A DNA stretch of 64,000 bases from Trileptium ribeirensis (lineage: Eukaryota > Nematoda > Enoplea > Enoplida > Thoracostomopsidae). The stretch covers positions 1 to 64,000 of the forward strand of contig JASANE010018635.1 in assembly GCA_030248225.1 (NCBI GenBank), read 5' to 3'. Made by a program: the position numbers and the translations under genes. Under the pieces are notes generated by a model. That model saw only the letters and a list, made by a program, of their open reading frames with translations, was not told the DNA's origin and did no database searches. This document shows, piece by piece, positions 34,270-44,420 of the stretch (position 1 is the stretch's first letter; the number at the start of each line of letters is the position of its first letter).

Positions 34270-35439
34270 GAGGGCAGGCGTAGTGCGAGCAACGTGTACG
34301 TGATTCGATTACAAAATTCCAGAAAAATTTTCATATTTTATAAAAAATTTTCTTCGAATCTTTTAAACCGAGAACATTTTTCAATTACATCATATTTTTC
34401 CGGACATAATAATTCGTTATAATTACAAATAAGTCTAGTTTGACAATTATTAAGTCTGTCTTTTTGTGATTATCCAGCACTGAGAAACTTAACAATATTT
34501 CTACAGCCATGTCATAATACACATAACTATTAAATGGTAAAATACTGTTTGTTGAAAGATATTTACGTTACTGATCGTCAACGGATAGCAATAATTGGTT
34601 TTAGACTGTTGGAGCAACATATCTACTAGATATGAGTTTGCTGCTCCCGCAAGGATACCTGATTCCTGGGAACGGGCCCGGCTGAGAAAATTGTCGGCGT
34701 TGTTACTTCGGTAACAAATGGCCCTGTTAATGCGTTACCTCTACGACATAGGTCAGTTGCTCAGCTGCCTTCTAGAGGCGTTCGAGGCTCACAAATCGGC
34801 GGCTACCAGGGAAGATATATCATAAAATCTTTAGATATTTTGTTCCGACATTTCAGGATCCAGATTTGCTAAAACATTGACTTGCTTTAACGGAACTATT
34901 CTTTGAACACTGGTTGCAGATGAGAATGAAATTAAAGGGTCGGGAACAGAGCTAAGGCAAATCGTGAAACACGGTAGGCTGATTGCAAAAAACGTGTAGA
35001 CATGTTAGCGAGATACATGTTAAAAATTTTAACTTTAAAAATAGATTGACATATAAAACTTAAATTTTCGCTTCCAAAATAGTTAGCAGCATGGGATTTT
35101 TAAACACTGTTATATGCGATGTCTGCTATTAAGCCACATGTAAATGAATTTATGTGAGTTATTGTTATAGTAAAAATTGGCTAAAATATCATATAATTAT
35201 TTGGTTTGGTTACCCTCCAGATTGTAGAAATTTTGCAGTTTTTTTCGAATCACGGTAGTATAGGCTCCAAAAGTAAAAATTAGTATTAAATCAAAAAAAT
35301 TACATCCCGCTTACATCATGATTATTTTGTCGTTTTGCCCAAAAACCTGGCAAGTAGCACTGCTACGATGTATTACATATTTAAAACTTACCTGAATTTA
35401 GATAGGTAATATTAGGCCTGTAAATACATATCTTTTTGT
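34270..35439. other. AT-rich intergenic DNA
   Basis: No recognisable gene, RNA or named repeat. The 34660-34760 part is relatively GC-rich without a coding signal. Confidence 0.4.
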
Positions 35440-37136
35440 TGAATGGATAGCAGCCGCTATTACAAAAGAATTTGTATGCCTGGGTCGATCATCACATTTA
35501 AACACAGAACTCTTCTATATAGCTATCGAACAACCGCGAATGGAATGACACTATTGACAACGCATCAATTAAAGAACCTCTTACCTTGAGAATATAATAA
35601 TGAGTCGTGAAATAAAGGTTGGCTGGCAGATGGTGAGAGTGTCCTGGGGGTAAAGCATCTTCTTCAAGTAGGTAGTCGAAGCCAACGTCCTTGCAAAACC
35701 GGTGCGTAACGAACCAAGACAGTAAGGGTGCAGTAGCGTTATTATAGCTTGGTAAAGATACTCAGTAGGGCATATTTCATGCATCTTTATAGATGAACAA
35801 CGACGACCGACAACGCATATAATGGGGTGAACGGAAGGCCCGGCTGGCCCCAGCCAGCGGTCGGAGTGTTTACACCGCCGGAGACTGCTTTTTCATATAT
35901 CTACTATGCCCACATATCGGGTCGACTTGCGACAACCCTTCACCACATTTCTGTCCCACGGCACCCACCCAACAGAATTATCCAATATGCTCGAAGCACC
36001 GGCTCGGTCAACAACAATACTGGCCACGACCGTTGAGCAGCACTACCTAATTGCAAGTATTCATCTTCCTAGGGCTAACTGAAGCTATTAGAGAGCTCGT
36101 GCAGATGACAGGGTCGTCGCAGAAGATGAAGACATGAGCTCGGGAATTGAAAGAGAAACTGATCGATTACGTCACTAAAGTACGGCTCAAGCCGGTCTTC
36201 GCACATATGATGGGGCCAATCGTACTACAAAAATTGGCCATACCGGAAGACGTCGTCATCCTTCGGCTCACCGGAGATCAGCAGCTGTTCGAAGCCACAA
36301 CGGACGCTTTTTGGGGCGTCGGGCACACCAATCAACAACTCCAGCGGGGGGAGACGTCTTATCGTTGCCACAACGTTAATGAGACATGTATTGGGAGAGG
36401 TACGCGAATACCGCAGCATTGGTCGCGCGCCGTGGCCACATGTTATTATCCTGGGCGACGCTCTGGCGCTGCCCCTGTTGGATATGGCAACGCAGAACGA
36501 GAGGGTGCTCCGGTGGCTGGACTCATTCAGCTCACCAACGCTATTTTAACAACACAGACCAAATGCGTCATTTTGTTAGGCGGCTTCAAATACAGTTAGG
36601 CGCCTCTGTAGCAACTCAGAACGCCGTCTTCAAAAAGGTCAAATCGTATTTATGCATTATTTCACTGCGAATGCCACCGCGGGCGCCGATTTTGATCATC
36701 TCGTCGACGTCGCGATGGGCTGCGGCGAATCGAGGTGGGATATTATAAACTGTTTTGCTCAAACAGATGATCGCGAATTCCCGGCGGAGGCACTATGCGC
36801 TACACAATGTGTGCGTCCCAAACTGGCCGGTTGCTTTTACCGCCGCCGCAACTGGGTGAACTGTCTAGTGCGCGACGCTGAATTAGGTCGTATTCCCCGG
36901 TAATCGGTAACAGAGCGATAAGGCCTGGCGGTTAATAACAATAGGCTATCTGGAATAAGTTCTACGACTTAGATGCCTACTAATAAATATATAGTCGAGA
37001 TATCAGGGCGACGCTTAGGCTGATAGAACAATGGATAATAACATTGGATTCTACATAATAGCGCGCCAGTGAAATCTTGTAGCAAAAAGAAGGGAAATGA
37101 TAGCGGTATAGAATCAGCAGGGTAACCATAGGTGTA
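35440..37136 (+). repeat. 1.7-kb direct repeat, unit 2
   Basis: Second copy of 29950-31646, offset 5490 bases, same orientation, containing NADAR copy E. The region between the units holds a pogo relic, two R1 repeats and AT-rich DNA. Confidence 0.9.
35906..36903 (+). pseudogene. NADAR + SGNH-hydrolase-like protein, copy E (best-preserved NADAR part)
   Basis: ATG at 35906 opens a frame with TFLSHGTHPTELSNMLEA and TVEQHYLIAS, closed by TGA near 36074. The continuing coding is shifted: LTEAIRELVQMTG, one TGA at 36135-36137, then an open frame from 36147 with KLIDYVTKV, PIVLQKLAIPEDVVIL, RLTGDQQLFEATTDAFWGVG (about 36259-36324). Spacing from LSN to EHY to WG matches E. coli YbiA. The SGNH-like half is in other frames: VIILGDALALPLLDM (about 36444-36490, Ala at the nucleophile), LTNAILTTQTKCVILLGG (36532-36585), FKKVKSYL (about 36632-36655) and a tail ending at the stop 36901-36903. 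Three or more lesions; not functional as it stands. Confidence 0.72.
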
Positions 37137-37139
37137 CAG

Positions 37140-37842
37140 GTCGAAATCAACAGCCCCAATAATGATAGTATCAATCGAGCAAATTATCACCACTAGATAA
37201 CCAACTTCTGGCAAAATCTTAAGTAAATCTGGTGAGTAAAGTAGTAAAGTCAAGCAGAACAGCTATGCATGAGGGCTCACAAGATTCGTTTCTCGCGTTA
37301 ACTTTTACTGAGCAAAGCACCCTTGAACGCAATTTGCGAACTTCCACGCCTCTAATTCAGCGTCGCAACAGGTTTTTACGCACTCCAAAACAGCTGTGAC
37401 CAAATAGCAGTCGTTAACGCCTAGAATGATCTACAGCAATTCATATCATAACAAAGCGATAACGATCTGCCTGATTATGAAGGTAGGATATACACACAGC
37501 AAAAGCAAGATCTGATCATCTAGCGAAATTGCTTCACGAATCGGGGACATTTAAACATATCCATTATTCTTGTTCTTGAAAGCATTTTCGAGTAAAAGAT
37601 TTAAAGCACGTCGAGAGAACTGAGCTGAAAACCTTTTGCGAACAAACGAAGCAAGCCAGGGTCTATCACGGAACTTTGATGTAAACTCGCTCTATCCAAC
37701 GCTTGCATCAGCATTTTGTTGTCATCAATAGAGCGTTGGTTTTCATTCAACCGAAATTGTTCAATGCTGCAGAGTATCGGCCATCTAATAAATTTTCCGA
37801 TAGGCTTTTTTCTGTTCGGTAAGCATTCCCACTTTAGGGAGT
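37140..37842. other. intergenic DNA
   Basis: No recognisable coding region or repeat. Sequence is moderately AT-rich and unlike both flanks of duplication unit 1. Confidence 0.4.
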
Positions 37843-38163
37843 ATGTGGAAATTTATTATTTCTAGTGAAACTATTTTAAACATGATTAAATCTTACGCCA
37901 TGTTTTTGCACTTTCTAGATCTGAGTTCTGAAGCTGTAGGAGAATGGGAAGGTCAAGGACAGGATTTATCTCTAAAAGTTATACTGTCAATGCAACAGCT
38001 GAAGACTCTGCAAAAGGTACATCAAACAAAAGACCGCAATGAAAAGGCTGAAATACGTGGCGACGAATTAATGGGAGAAGGAGACGACGATCTTTCTTCT
38101 CTGGAAGATAGGAAAAATTTACGCAGCTATACAATCAGCATGTGCGATGCTTTGATTCGATAG
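37843..38163 (+). CDS. hypothetical ORF left of the pogo element
   Basis: 106 codons with an acidic central part (EAVGEWEGQGQ, GDELMGEGDDDLSSLEDR). Not recognised. The start is hydrophobic (FIISSETILNMIKSYAMFLH). It may be an exon or fragment of an unidentified transposon-related protein. Confidence 0.25.
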   Translation: MWKFIISSETILNMIKSYAMFLHFLDLSSEAVGEWEGQGQDLSLKVILSMQQLKTLQKVHQTKDRNEKAEIRGDELMGEGDDDLSSLEDRKNLRSYTISMCDALIR

Positions 38164-38385
38164 CTTTAGCTTTGACATGGAATCAGTGAAACAGCTACTA
38201 ACCAAACAAAACATTACAGAACTGGTACAGTACTTGGTCTGGTATACAGTTCTGCGATGTTTTCAAAGGCCTCATATGGCCTGTAATTTTAAATTAACGG
38301 AATTTGTTTACTAGAGGTATAATCTAAAGTACAGAGCTTCTGATCCAGCTGAGTCAGGATCAGATAAGTACATAAAATACAAATG

Positions 38386-38446
38386 TTTTTATGCGAACAC
38401 GCGTAAAACCACGACAATGGATGCTGCCGATTTCGTTGTGCATATA
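38386..38446 (-). repeat. repeat family R1, copy 3
   Basis: About 60 bases matching 31675-31735, ending exactly at the TA that flanks the intact pogo element. On the minus strand it encodes AASIVVVLRVFA, matching copy 1. The pogo element appears to have inserted into or next to this repeat. Confidence 0.55.
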
Positions 38447-38471
38447 TAGTCCTGATGACAAATAAAAATAC
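38447..38471 (+). repeat. pogo left terminal inverted repeat
   Basis: 25 bases starting TAGTCCTGATGAC; inverted partner at 44394-44418. Preceded by TA. Confidence 0.88.
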
Positions 38472-38479
38472 AGCGTCCC

Positions 38480-38925
38480 GGTGACAAATAAAAAACGCTA
38501 TGGACTGCACCGTATGACTCACACACGTGCAACATTTGTACGTGTTCAATAAGTACGAATGTTTTCAAGATGTTTTGACTACAAATTTCAAACGAATTGA
38601 TCTTATTCATTTTTACACGCTTAGCTAATGACAGTTTACTTTTTGGCCTTATTTCCTAAGGGTACCTTCAGTGTCCCTAAGAGTTTTTCGGATCTCCAGT
38701 TACGTATTGCTGCACTGTGTTTTGTGGTACGTCTTTGAAGTTCTCACAGAATTTTTCCTACTGTACGGCGTGACGTTACCGCCACTTTACAAATTTTTAT
38801 AAGTGTATTTTTATTTGTCACCCAAAATCAAGCCTTTCTAGCTTAGTGGTGACAAATAAAAATACAAGTATTTTTTTGTCACCAGTATTTTTATTTGTCA
38901 CCAGTGTATTTTTTATTGTCCCCGC
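38480..38925. promoter_or_regulatory. left subterminal repeats of the pogo element
   Basis: The motif GGTGACAAATAAAAA-C or its reverse complement occurs near 38480, 38808-38823, 38848-38865, 38868-38884 and 38885-38902, with a decayed one at 38905-38921. Such clustered motifs inside the terminal repeats are candidates for transposase binding sites. Confidence 0.7.
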
Positions 38926-39096
38926 TGAGAAATTTGCTGCGAGAACGCTATATACGTATATATTATTATATATTTGGTGTTCTATTTTTCTAAACAGGCT
39001 CTATATGGTACATTGGCCTACTTTACTTGTTAACTAAATAAATCGTCATCTCATCATTATTGAATATTAATACTGTATCGGTATTGAATTGCTAAT

Positions 39097-39361
39097 ATGA
39101 CAGGCCGGTATTACGTTCGGAAAGGTCCGAAACATTCTCAGAAAACTTTAGATCAAGCTGTTGAGTTACGCAATTCTGGTATGAGCTACAGAAAAATTCA
39201 GGCAATAACAGGTGTATCATCGACCAATTTGGCTAAAGAGCTCAACATACGGATGGGGCTGCGATCTCCACGAAAGCCGTCGCGCCAAGGTCAAAAAACT
39301 TTCCTTAGCGAAGAAGCCGAGAAGGATTTGGCGGAAGCGTTACGGGAGCTTATTCGTAGTG
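39097..39361 (+). CDS. pogo/Tigger transposase, exon 1
   Basis: The ATG at 39097 starts 88 codons plus one base. Residues about 15-50 (AVELRNSGMSYRKIQAITGV) form a Psq/CENP-B N-terminal helix-turn-helix. The exon is taken to end at 39361, just before GTATGAG, so that ELIRSG joins FPVQKHQIP of exon 2; in CENP-B-type domains a GFP motif is usual here. The same start and motif are found in the relic at 32441. An unspliced reading would stop at 39387. Confidence 0.8.
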
Positions 39362-39529
39362 GTATGAGTTTTTCACGACTTTCTTAATTAACTGTTCGTG
39401 CATCATTTGCGTGGTATATTCGTGTTCTTGAAACGAAGACCGTCTAATAAGGTGTAGATCAGCGTGCCCCTAATATATTAAAGGTAACGTTAATTAATTA
39501 AAATAGCACATTGTAGTTGGCAGTAGAGT

Positions 39530-39735
39530 TGAGGGTCGGGTTTGGTATTGGGTATTTTTTGAGGGGTGGGTCGGGTATTCGTTTCACTCTGTCGGGTCGG
39601 GTATTCGTTTTCATCCTGTCGGGTCGGGTATTCGTTTTCACTCTGTCGGGTCGGGTATTCGTTTTCACTCTGTCCGGGTCCGGGTATTCGTTTTCATGTG
39701 TCGGGAGGGTATTTGTTTTCACTTTGTCTGGCAGG
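39530..39735 (+). repeat. short-repeat array, left arm of the hAT-like element
   Basis: About seven diverged units of roughly 26 bases containing GGGTCGGGTATTCG and TTTTCACTCTG. The sister array at 40810-41050 uses GGTCCGGGTATTCG with a 30- or 36-base period. Confidence 0.9.
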
Positions 39736-39850
39736 CATCGCCAATGATGTACCGAGCGAGCGTCTATTCAGTGCAGTGGGTAATCTATTAAGAACGTTCT
39801 CGTCTCCACGGCGAAAAGGCGAAAAACTATTGTTTATCAAGTCAAATTAA
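39731..39850 (+). pseudogene. hAT transposase C-terminal dimerisation fragment
   Basis: The frame reads DVPSERLFSAVGNLLRTF and then EKLLFIKSN before a stop at 39848-39850. The PSER-x-FSA-x-GN pattern followed by LLF-x-K-x-N is the hallmark of the hAT C-terminal dimerisation region. No upstream RNase H-like catalytic part is present, so the element is an internally deleted, non-autonomous derivative. Confidence 0.85.
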
Positions 39851-40809
39851 AAAAGTGGAAATTTTACGTTTAAATACGATATTAAATATCGATGTTATTA
39901 AATAAATTTTTAATGAATATTAATGAACTGAAAAAAATTGGTAATGAATATATTCGCCAACAACGGTTTTGATAAGAAGGATAAGGTATATGGAGTTAAG
40001 ATTGTCAGTAAGTAGGTCATATATCTTGTCACTGTTCAAAACAAAGTTATAAACAGGTAAAGCGTTATTAACAAATTTGCAAAATGTAGACTCAAGGCAG
40101 TTATAATTTGATGGATTCATTGAGAAATAAACTTGTGCTATAAAACACTTTTAAAAACACTTTTTGTGACATTAACATGGTCAGCATTCTAAAATTCGTC
40201 ATGTAAAGACGACAGATAAGTCGCAGGAGATGTCGGGAAAACGTGGTAGTTCTTGGTAATTAGTTGGTTAAGTTGAATGCTTTAAAAGCGGCTGCAGTTT
40301 ACGCGACGACCGAGGCTTTCAGGGACGATATAGCGCTTCATAATTTTAGGCCGCTCTTTTGAAATTTTATTTATGTATGAGCGCTTACGAAAGGTAAAGA
40401 TTTTCTAGTCATAATGACCGTAAACCTGTGGCATGTTAGCGAACCGTTGTTTTAAAAGACATGGTATGTGAAAGGTGGTGTTTCGTTTCTTCCTTCACCG
40501 CCTAAACCTTCCATGGAGGATTCAGCTATTTATTTACTTTACAAAAAAACAGTGAGAGTTCTTCAGAAACAAGGTTTGCATAGTTATCGAAGCTGCGTCC
40601 TTCCGCATTAAAGTCCAGCGCTATGGCCACTAAGCTAAGGTGACTTCAAACGTTGGAACTACTGTGCTGGAATTACAGGGTGAAAAATTTCGAAATACAG
40701 CTTTTACGAAGCGAGAAAATTAATGCGCCAGTCTTTTGCTGCAATCACTCTCGGTAGCTGTTTCACGCTGTGTTGCTTCGGAGTTGAGTTACGATGGTAT
40801 CAGTTAGAG

Positions 40810-41055
40810 TTGCAGCCGGGTCCGGGTATTCCGGTTATTTCGGGTATTATTTCGAAGCCTGGTCCGGGTCCGGGTATTCGTTTTCACTCCTGTCCGGGTC
40901 CGGGTCTGGGTATTTGTTTTCACTCCTGTCCGGGTCCGGGTATTCGTTTTCACTCCTGTCCGGGTCCGGGTCCGGGTATTCGTTTTCACTCCTGTCCGGG
41001 TCCGGGTATATATTTTCACTCCTGTCCGGGTCCGGGTCCGGGTATTTTTTTTCGG
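40810..41055 (+). repeat. short-repeat array, right arm of the hAT-like element
   Basis: Seven or so units of GGGTCCGGGTATTCG followed by TTTTCACTCCTGTCC, alternately 30 and 36 bases as the GGGTCC part is single or doubled. Confidence 0.92.
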
Positions 41056-41743
41056 TCGTTGCAACTCTAGTTGGCAGGCGAACTCTCGTATATATTATAT
41101 TTGTTATTATCACGTATTTTGATAATTTTTCAAAAACGAAACACACTTGACGAGAACTGTATGGGTAAGAAAACGAGTAATGTCCATTTATTAAAAACTT
41201 GAATCTATATATAAATGCGGCTAAAGTCTGTCTTTCAACAGAATCACTAATTACATTCTGCTGTGGAAGTTTGTTCATATATATAATTTAATCAACTATC
41301 GATGTATTGTTGAAGCATGCAAGGTTCACAGGGAAATTTTGTTGCTGACATTTTCCGTTTCTGATGTGACACCGGATTCAAATTTTCCACGAGATCGAAT
41401 CCATTTTTTAGTGTTGTACCGGGGCAACAATTTTACCGGGACTGGGGCTAGCCTACCGAAGCCGGGGCCGGGGCTAAGCCCCGGTACATCCCTGATTTTT
41501 TTATATCATTATGTCAAACTTGCCACTATGGGCTATTATACCAGGTGGAAGTCGGGTCGGGTGGGGTCAAGTCGGGCTGAACCTGGCCGTAGATATTTTT
41601 AAGTAAATGACAGCTGAAGTTAAGCTGATGGCGGTTTGGGATTATTTGATAATATTTTTCTTCGGTAGCACTGCTAAGTCACACTTGGTTTCGAGTTTTC
41701 GTACTTGGTTTCGCAGTTTGCTGAAGATGTTCACTTGTTCTAG

Positions 41744-43917
41744 GATTTCCCGTGCAAAAGCACCAGATACCAAAATTCGTACAAGCATGGATTAAGAAGG
41801 ATCCGCAATCGCGCGCTGTAAAAATATGGGAGCGAACGGATCAGCTTCCTCAAAAAGTGTGGTTATCTTCATTTCTGAGACGACACAAATTATCGCTGAA
41901 AAAGCCTGCAACAATACAATTGGCACGATTTGCCGCAACGTCCGATCCATTTCTGATCTACGACGTCTACGATACGTTGGAGGGTATGCTTAACGAGCAC
42001 GGCATTCGAGGTAAAAAGGGGCGTGTTTTCAATGTCGATGAGACGTCGTTTTGTCACGATCCGAAAAAATCGTTAGTTGTAGGTATACGGGGCGAAAAGA
42101 CTTTGCGGGTCACCGCCGGATCTGGCAAAATGAACACCACTGTGGTCGCCACAATTTGCGACGATGGAAGCGCCATGGATCCGTTAATAATTCATAAGGG
42201 TAAGCGGAAGTACGACTACTGGGAAGGTAATACCGACGATTGCCCTAATACCCAATATGCGGCCGCAGAAAACGGTTGGATTAACATGGATATTTTTCAC
42301 GAGTACTTTGTTGATCACATGGTACCTTTTATTCGCAGCCGTGGAGATGGACCTGCCATACTAATTTTCGATGGCCACAGTTCACACGTTACGTCTGCCC
42401 TTATTCTAGAAGGCAGAAGTGTGGGTGTACATATACTACGACTGCCACCACATACGACAGATACGTTACAGCCGTTGGACGTAGGTTGTTTTGGCCCGGT
42501 TAAATCCCGATGGGACTCTGAAATGCACAAATACAACATCAGAACACATGGAGAGCGCTCAATTGACAAAGCGGCTTTCGCAACGATCTTATCGTCAGTT
42601 TGGCGAACTGGACTGTCGTCTGCAAATATTGAGCGTTCGTTTTCGGAAGTTGGTATTTCGCCTTTCGATCGTACTAAATACCCTCAATCTCGTCTCGATC
42701 CTTATTTGCTAAAACTATATAACGATTGGGTTGAACGTGGCAAACTGCTAATGGACAATGGCTTACCAGACGTTGAAATTTATCGGGATAAAGATGCCAA
42801 ACGTCCTGAATTCACGACTGCAGCTTGCGATAACGCAAACATTTCAATCACCGAAGCAGACCGTTCCCGTGGTGCCCTCGTTACTCCTGTTACTTCAACT
42901 GGTCGCCCGAATATTGCACTACCGCCTACGGCACACTCCGCGTCGACACCTTCCAGCTCATCTGAAGCAGCTCACGTCGCTGCTGAGTCCGCGGACACCC
43001 AAATCGCCACACCTTCTCCGGTTCGTAACATTTGTTACGATATACCGCCTTTGCCCAATTACGCAATTCCTCCTGAACACACAATGCGGTTAGTTTGGGT
43101 TCCGGTACCGAATCCTCCGTCGTTTCGGGACATCGTTCAAGCAGAAACGCCAGATTTGCCAGGACCTTCTAGGGGACGTTCGCGCAAAATCATTCATTCC
43201 AGAGGGAGTAGAGCCACTATTATTACGAAAGACGATTTTTTAGCAGCACAGAAACAAAAGGAAGCTGCGAGGCTGGCGAAAGTTAAGATAAGCAGTAAGG
43301 CTAAAGCTAAACAAGTGCTGCAAACGCCAACGAAAAAAGCTGCAAAAAAGGGCCAAAAGCGTAAGGTGCAAGAAAGTTCCAGTTCTTCCTCCGAGTCGAG
43401 TTTTTCAGTTGGCAGTGATTCAGAACCAAGCAGCGTCGAATCGGAATGCGAGACACCGCCAGCTTACCCTCCAACAGATGAAGCTGCCGCGTGGAGTCAC
43501 TTGAACAGTTTATGGGAATCCTTGATGAAGGCACCAGTGGACTCTTTGAAGGAGCATTGGTACGCAGCATTTTATTATGACGCCGAGAAAAAATGGCCCA
43601 TATTATACGTTGGGAAGCTGAAGTCAAGAACAACGCCAAAGACGATCAATGAAGTGGGATCCGTAACCATGGAGTGCTTAGATCCAACCGCGTATCCAAA
43701 TGACATCTTCAAGGAACCTCCGCAGACCGACACCGATTCATTCTGTATTTCAAACGTAATTGATGGTCCGCTGACGGTTTCGTTCCAGGGCAACAAGCGC
43801 TTCAAAGTTGACAAATATCTCAATGTTCGCAAAACGGCAGCAGCAGTGAAAATGTTGAAACGACACGAAGAATGTCTAAAATTACGCAAGACATTGGACG
43901 GTGTCAACTCTCCGTAA
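41744..43917 (+). CDS. pogo/Tigger transposase, exon 2 (DDE domain)
   Basis: Continues exon 1 to a TAA at 43915-43917; the spliced protein is 812 residues. Residues about 89-145 complete a CENP-B-type second helix-turn-helix (FVQAWIKKDPQSRA, LRRHKLSLKKP). The DDE_1 catalytic core has Asp in NVDETSF (residue about 187), IFDGHSSH (about 298) and LQPLDVGCF (about 334). A Ser/Pro/Lys-rich linker (residues about 470-665, including a basic patch KKAAKKGQKRK and an SSSSSSESS run) could hold nuclear localisation signals. A C-terminal domain (YYDAEKKWPILYVGKL) follows. The frame has no interruption. AATAAA motifs at about 44022 and 44044 could serve polyadenylation. Confidence 0.9.
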
Positions 43918-44184
43918 ACGGAAAGGTGGGTACAGTCTGATGCATATTTGTTTTAAACATCGTAATAGAGCTTTTTTCAAGGAAGAATTTAAAGAGGAAA
44001 AAGCATAGAGAAGCGGAAGAAATAAAATTGCTAGCTGTCTTGCAATAAAAATTTTCAGTCGAAATTAAGAATCTTAACTGAATGTATTTATACTTTTACT
44101 TTCAAGCATTAAATGGTATATCCTCGGAACGGAACTGTTGCTGGGCAAAAACATACCATATTTTTCGTTTGAACGCAATTTCGC

Positions 44185-44250
44185 CACCGTATTTTTATTT
44201 GTCATCCATGTAACTTTTTTTGTCATTTTGGTGACAAATAAAAAAACAGC
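44185..44250. promoter_or_regulatory. right subterminal repeats of the pogo element
   Basis: GTATTTTTATTTGTCATCC at 44189 and GGTGACAAATAAAAAAAC at 44230 match the left-end motif in the two orientations. Confidence 0.7.
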
Positions 44251-44393
44251 ATTTTGTGAAAGTAGCTTTTTACTTGTTTAACCCAGAAATGTGGGAATAA
44301 ACGTGAAAACTACTATAGCCGAGTTGCATTATCAGACACATTATGAAAAACAAACAATGAAACCACACGTAACGCCAGGCTTAGGGGTTTTTT

Positions 44394-44418
44394 GTATTTT
44401 TATTTGCCACCAGGACTA
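44394..44418 (-). repeat. pogo right terminal inverted repeat
   Basis: Ends ...CCAGGACTA followed by TA; inverted match to 38447-38471 over 25 bases with two differences. Confidence 0.88.
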
Positions 44419-44420
44419 TA

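Larger units (their letters stand above)
39524..41069 (+). mobile_element. hAT-like element inside the pogo intron
   Basis: The ends are inverted TAGAGTTG (39524-39531 and 41062-41069). GTTGGCAG is directly repeated on both sides (39516-39523 and 41070-41077), an exact 8-bp target-site duplication as expected for hAT elements. It contains two arrays of short G/T-rich repeats and a C-terminal transposase remnant. A third copy of the end motif near 40805 suggests an internal duplication or a second nested end. Confidence 0.8.
39362..41743 (+). other. predicted intron of the pogo transposase
   Basis: Begins GTATGAG and ends TTCTAG. Removing it joins phase 1 codon halves (G + GA, glycine) and restores one uninterrupted frame. 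At 2382 bases it is long because a 1.55-kb hAT-like element lies within it. The related relic has a roughly 380-base gap at the same position with GTAAGG and CCAG borders. Confidence 0.75.
38447..44418 (+). mobile_element. complete pogo/Tigger-like DNA transposon (5972 bp)
   Basis: The left terminus 38447-38471 begins TAGTCCTG and the right terminus 44394-44418 is its inverted copy with two mismatches over 25 bases. TA dinucleotides flank both ends (38445-38446 and 44419-44420), as expected for Tc1/mariner/pogo insertion. Inside each end are extra copies of a GTGACAAATAAAAATAC-like motif in both orientations. The element carries one spliced transposase gene on the plus strand and a hAT-like insertion inside the intron. 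Everything needed in cis and trans appears present, so it could be recently active; this rests on the predicted splice. Confidence 0.85.

Noticed and set aside
29950..37136. The paired 1.7-kb repeats as LTRs of one retrotransposon
   Set aside because: No TG...CA ends, no flanking duplication seen, the units contain coding sequence, and the interior has no gag-pol but unrelated repeats.
39530..41055. CRISPR array
   Set aside because: Units are contiguous and degenerate without unique spacers, and the setting is eukaryotic transposon DNA.
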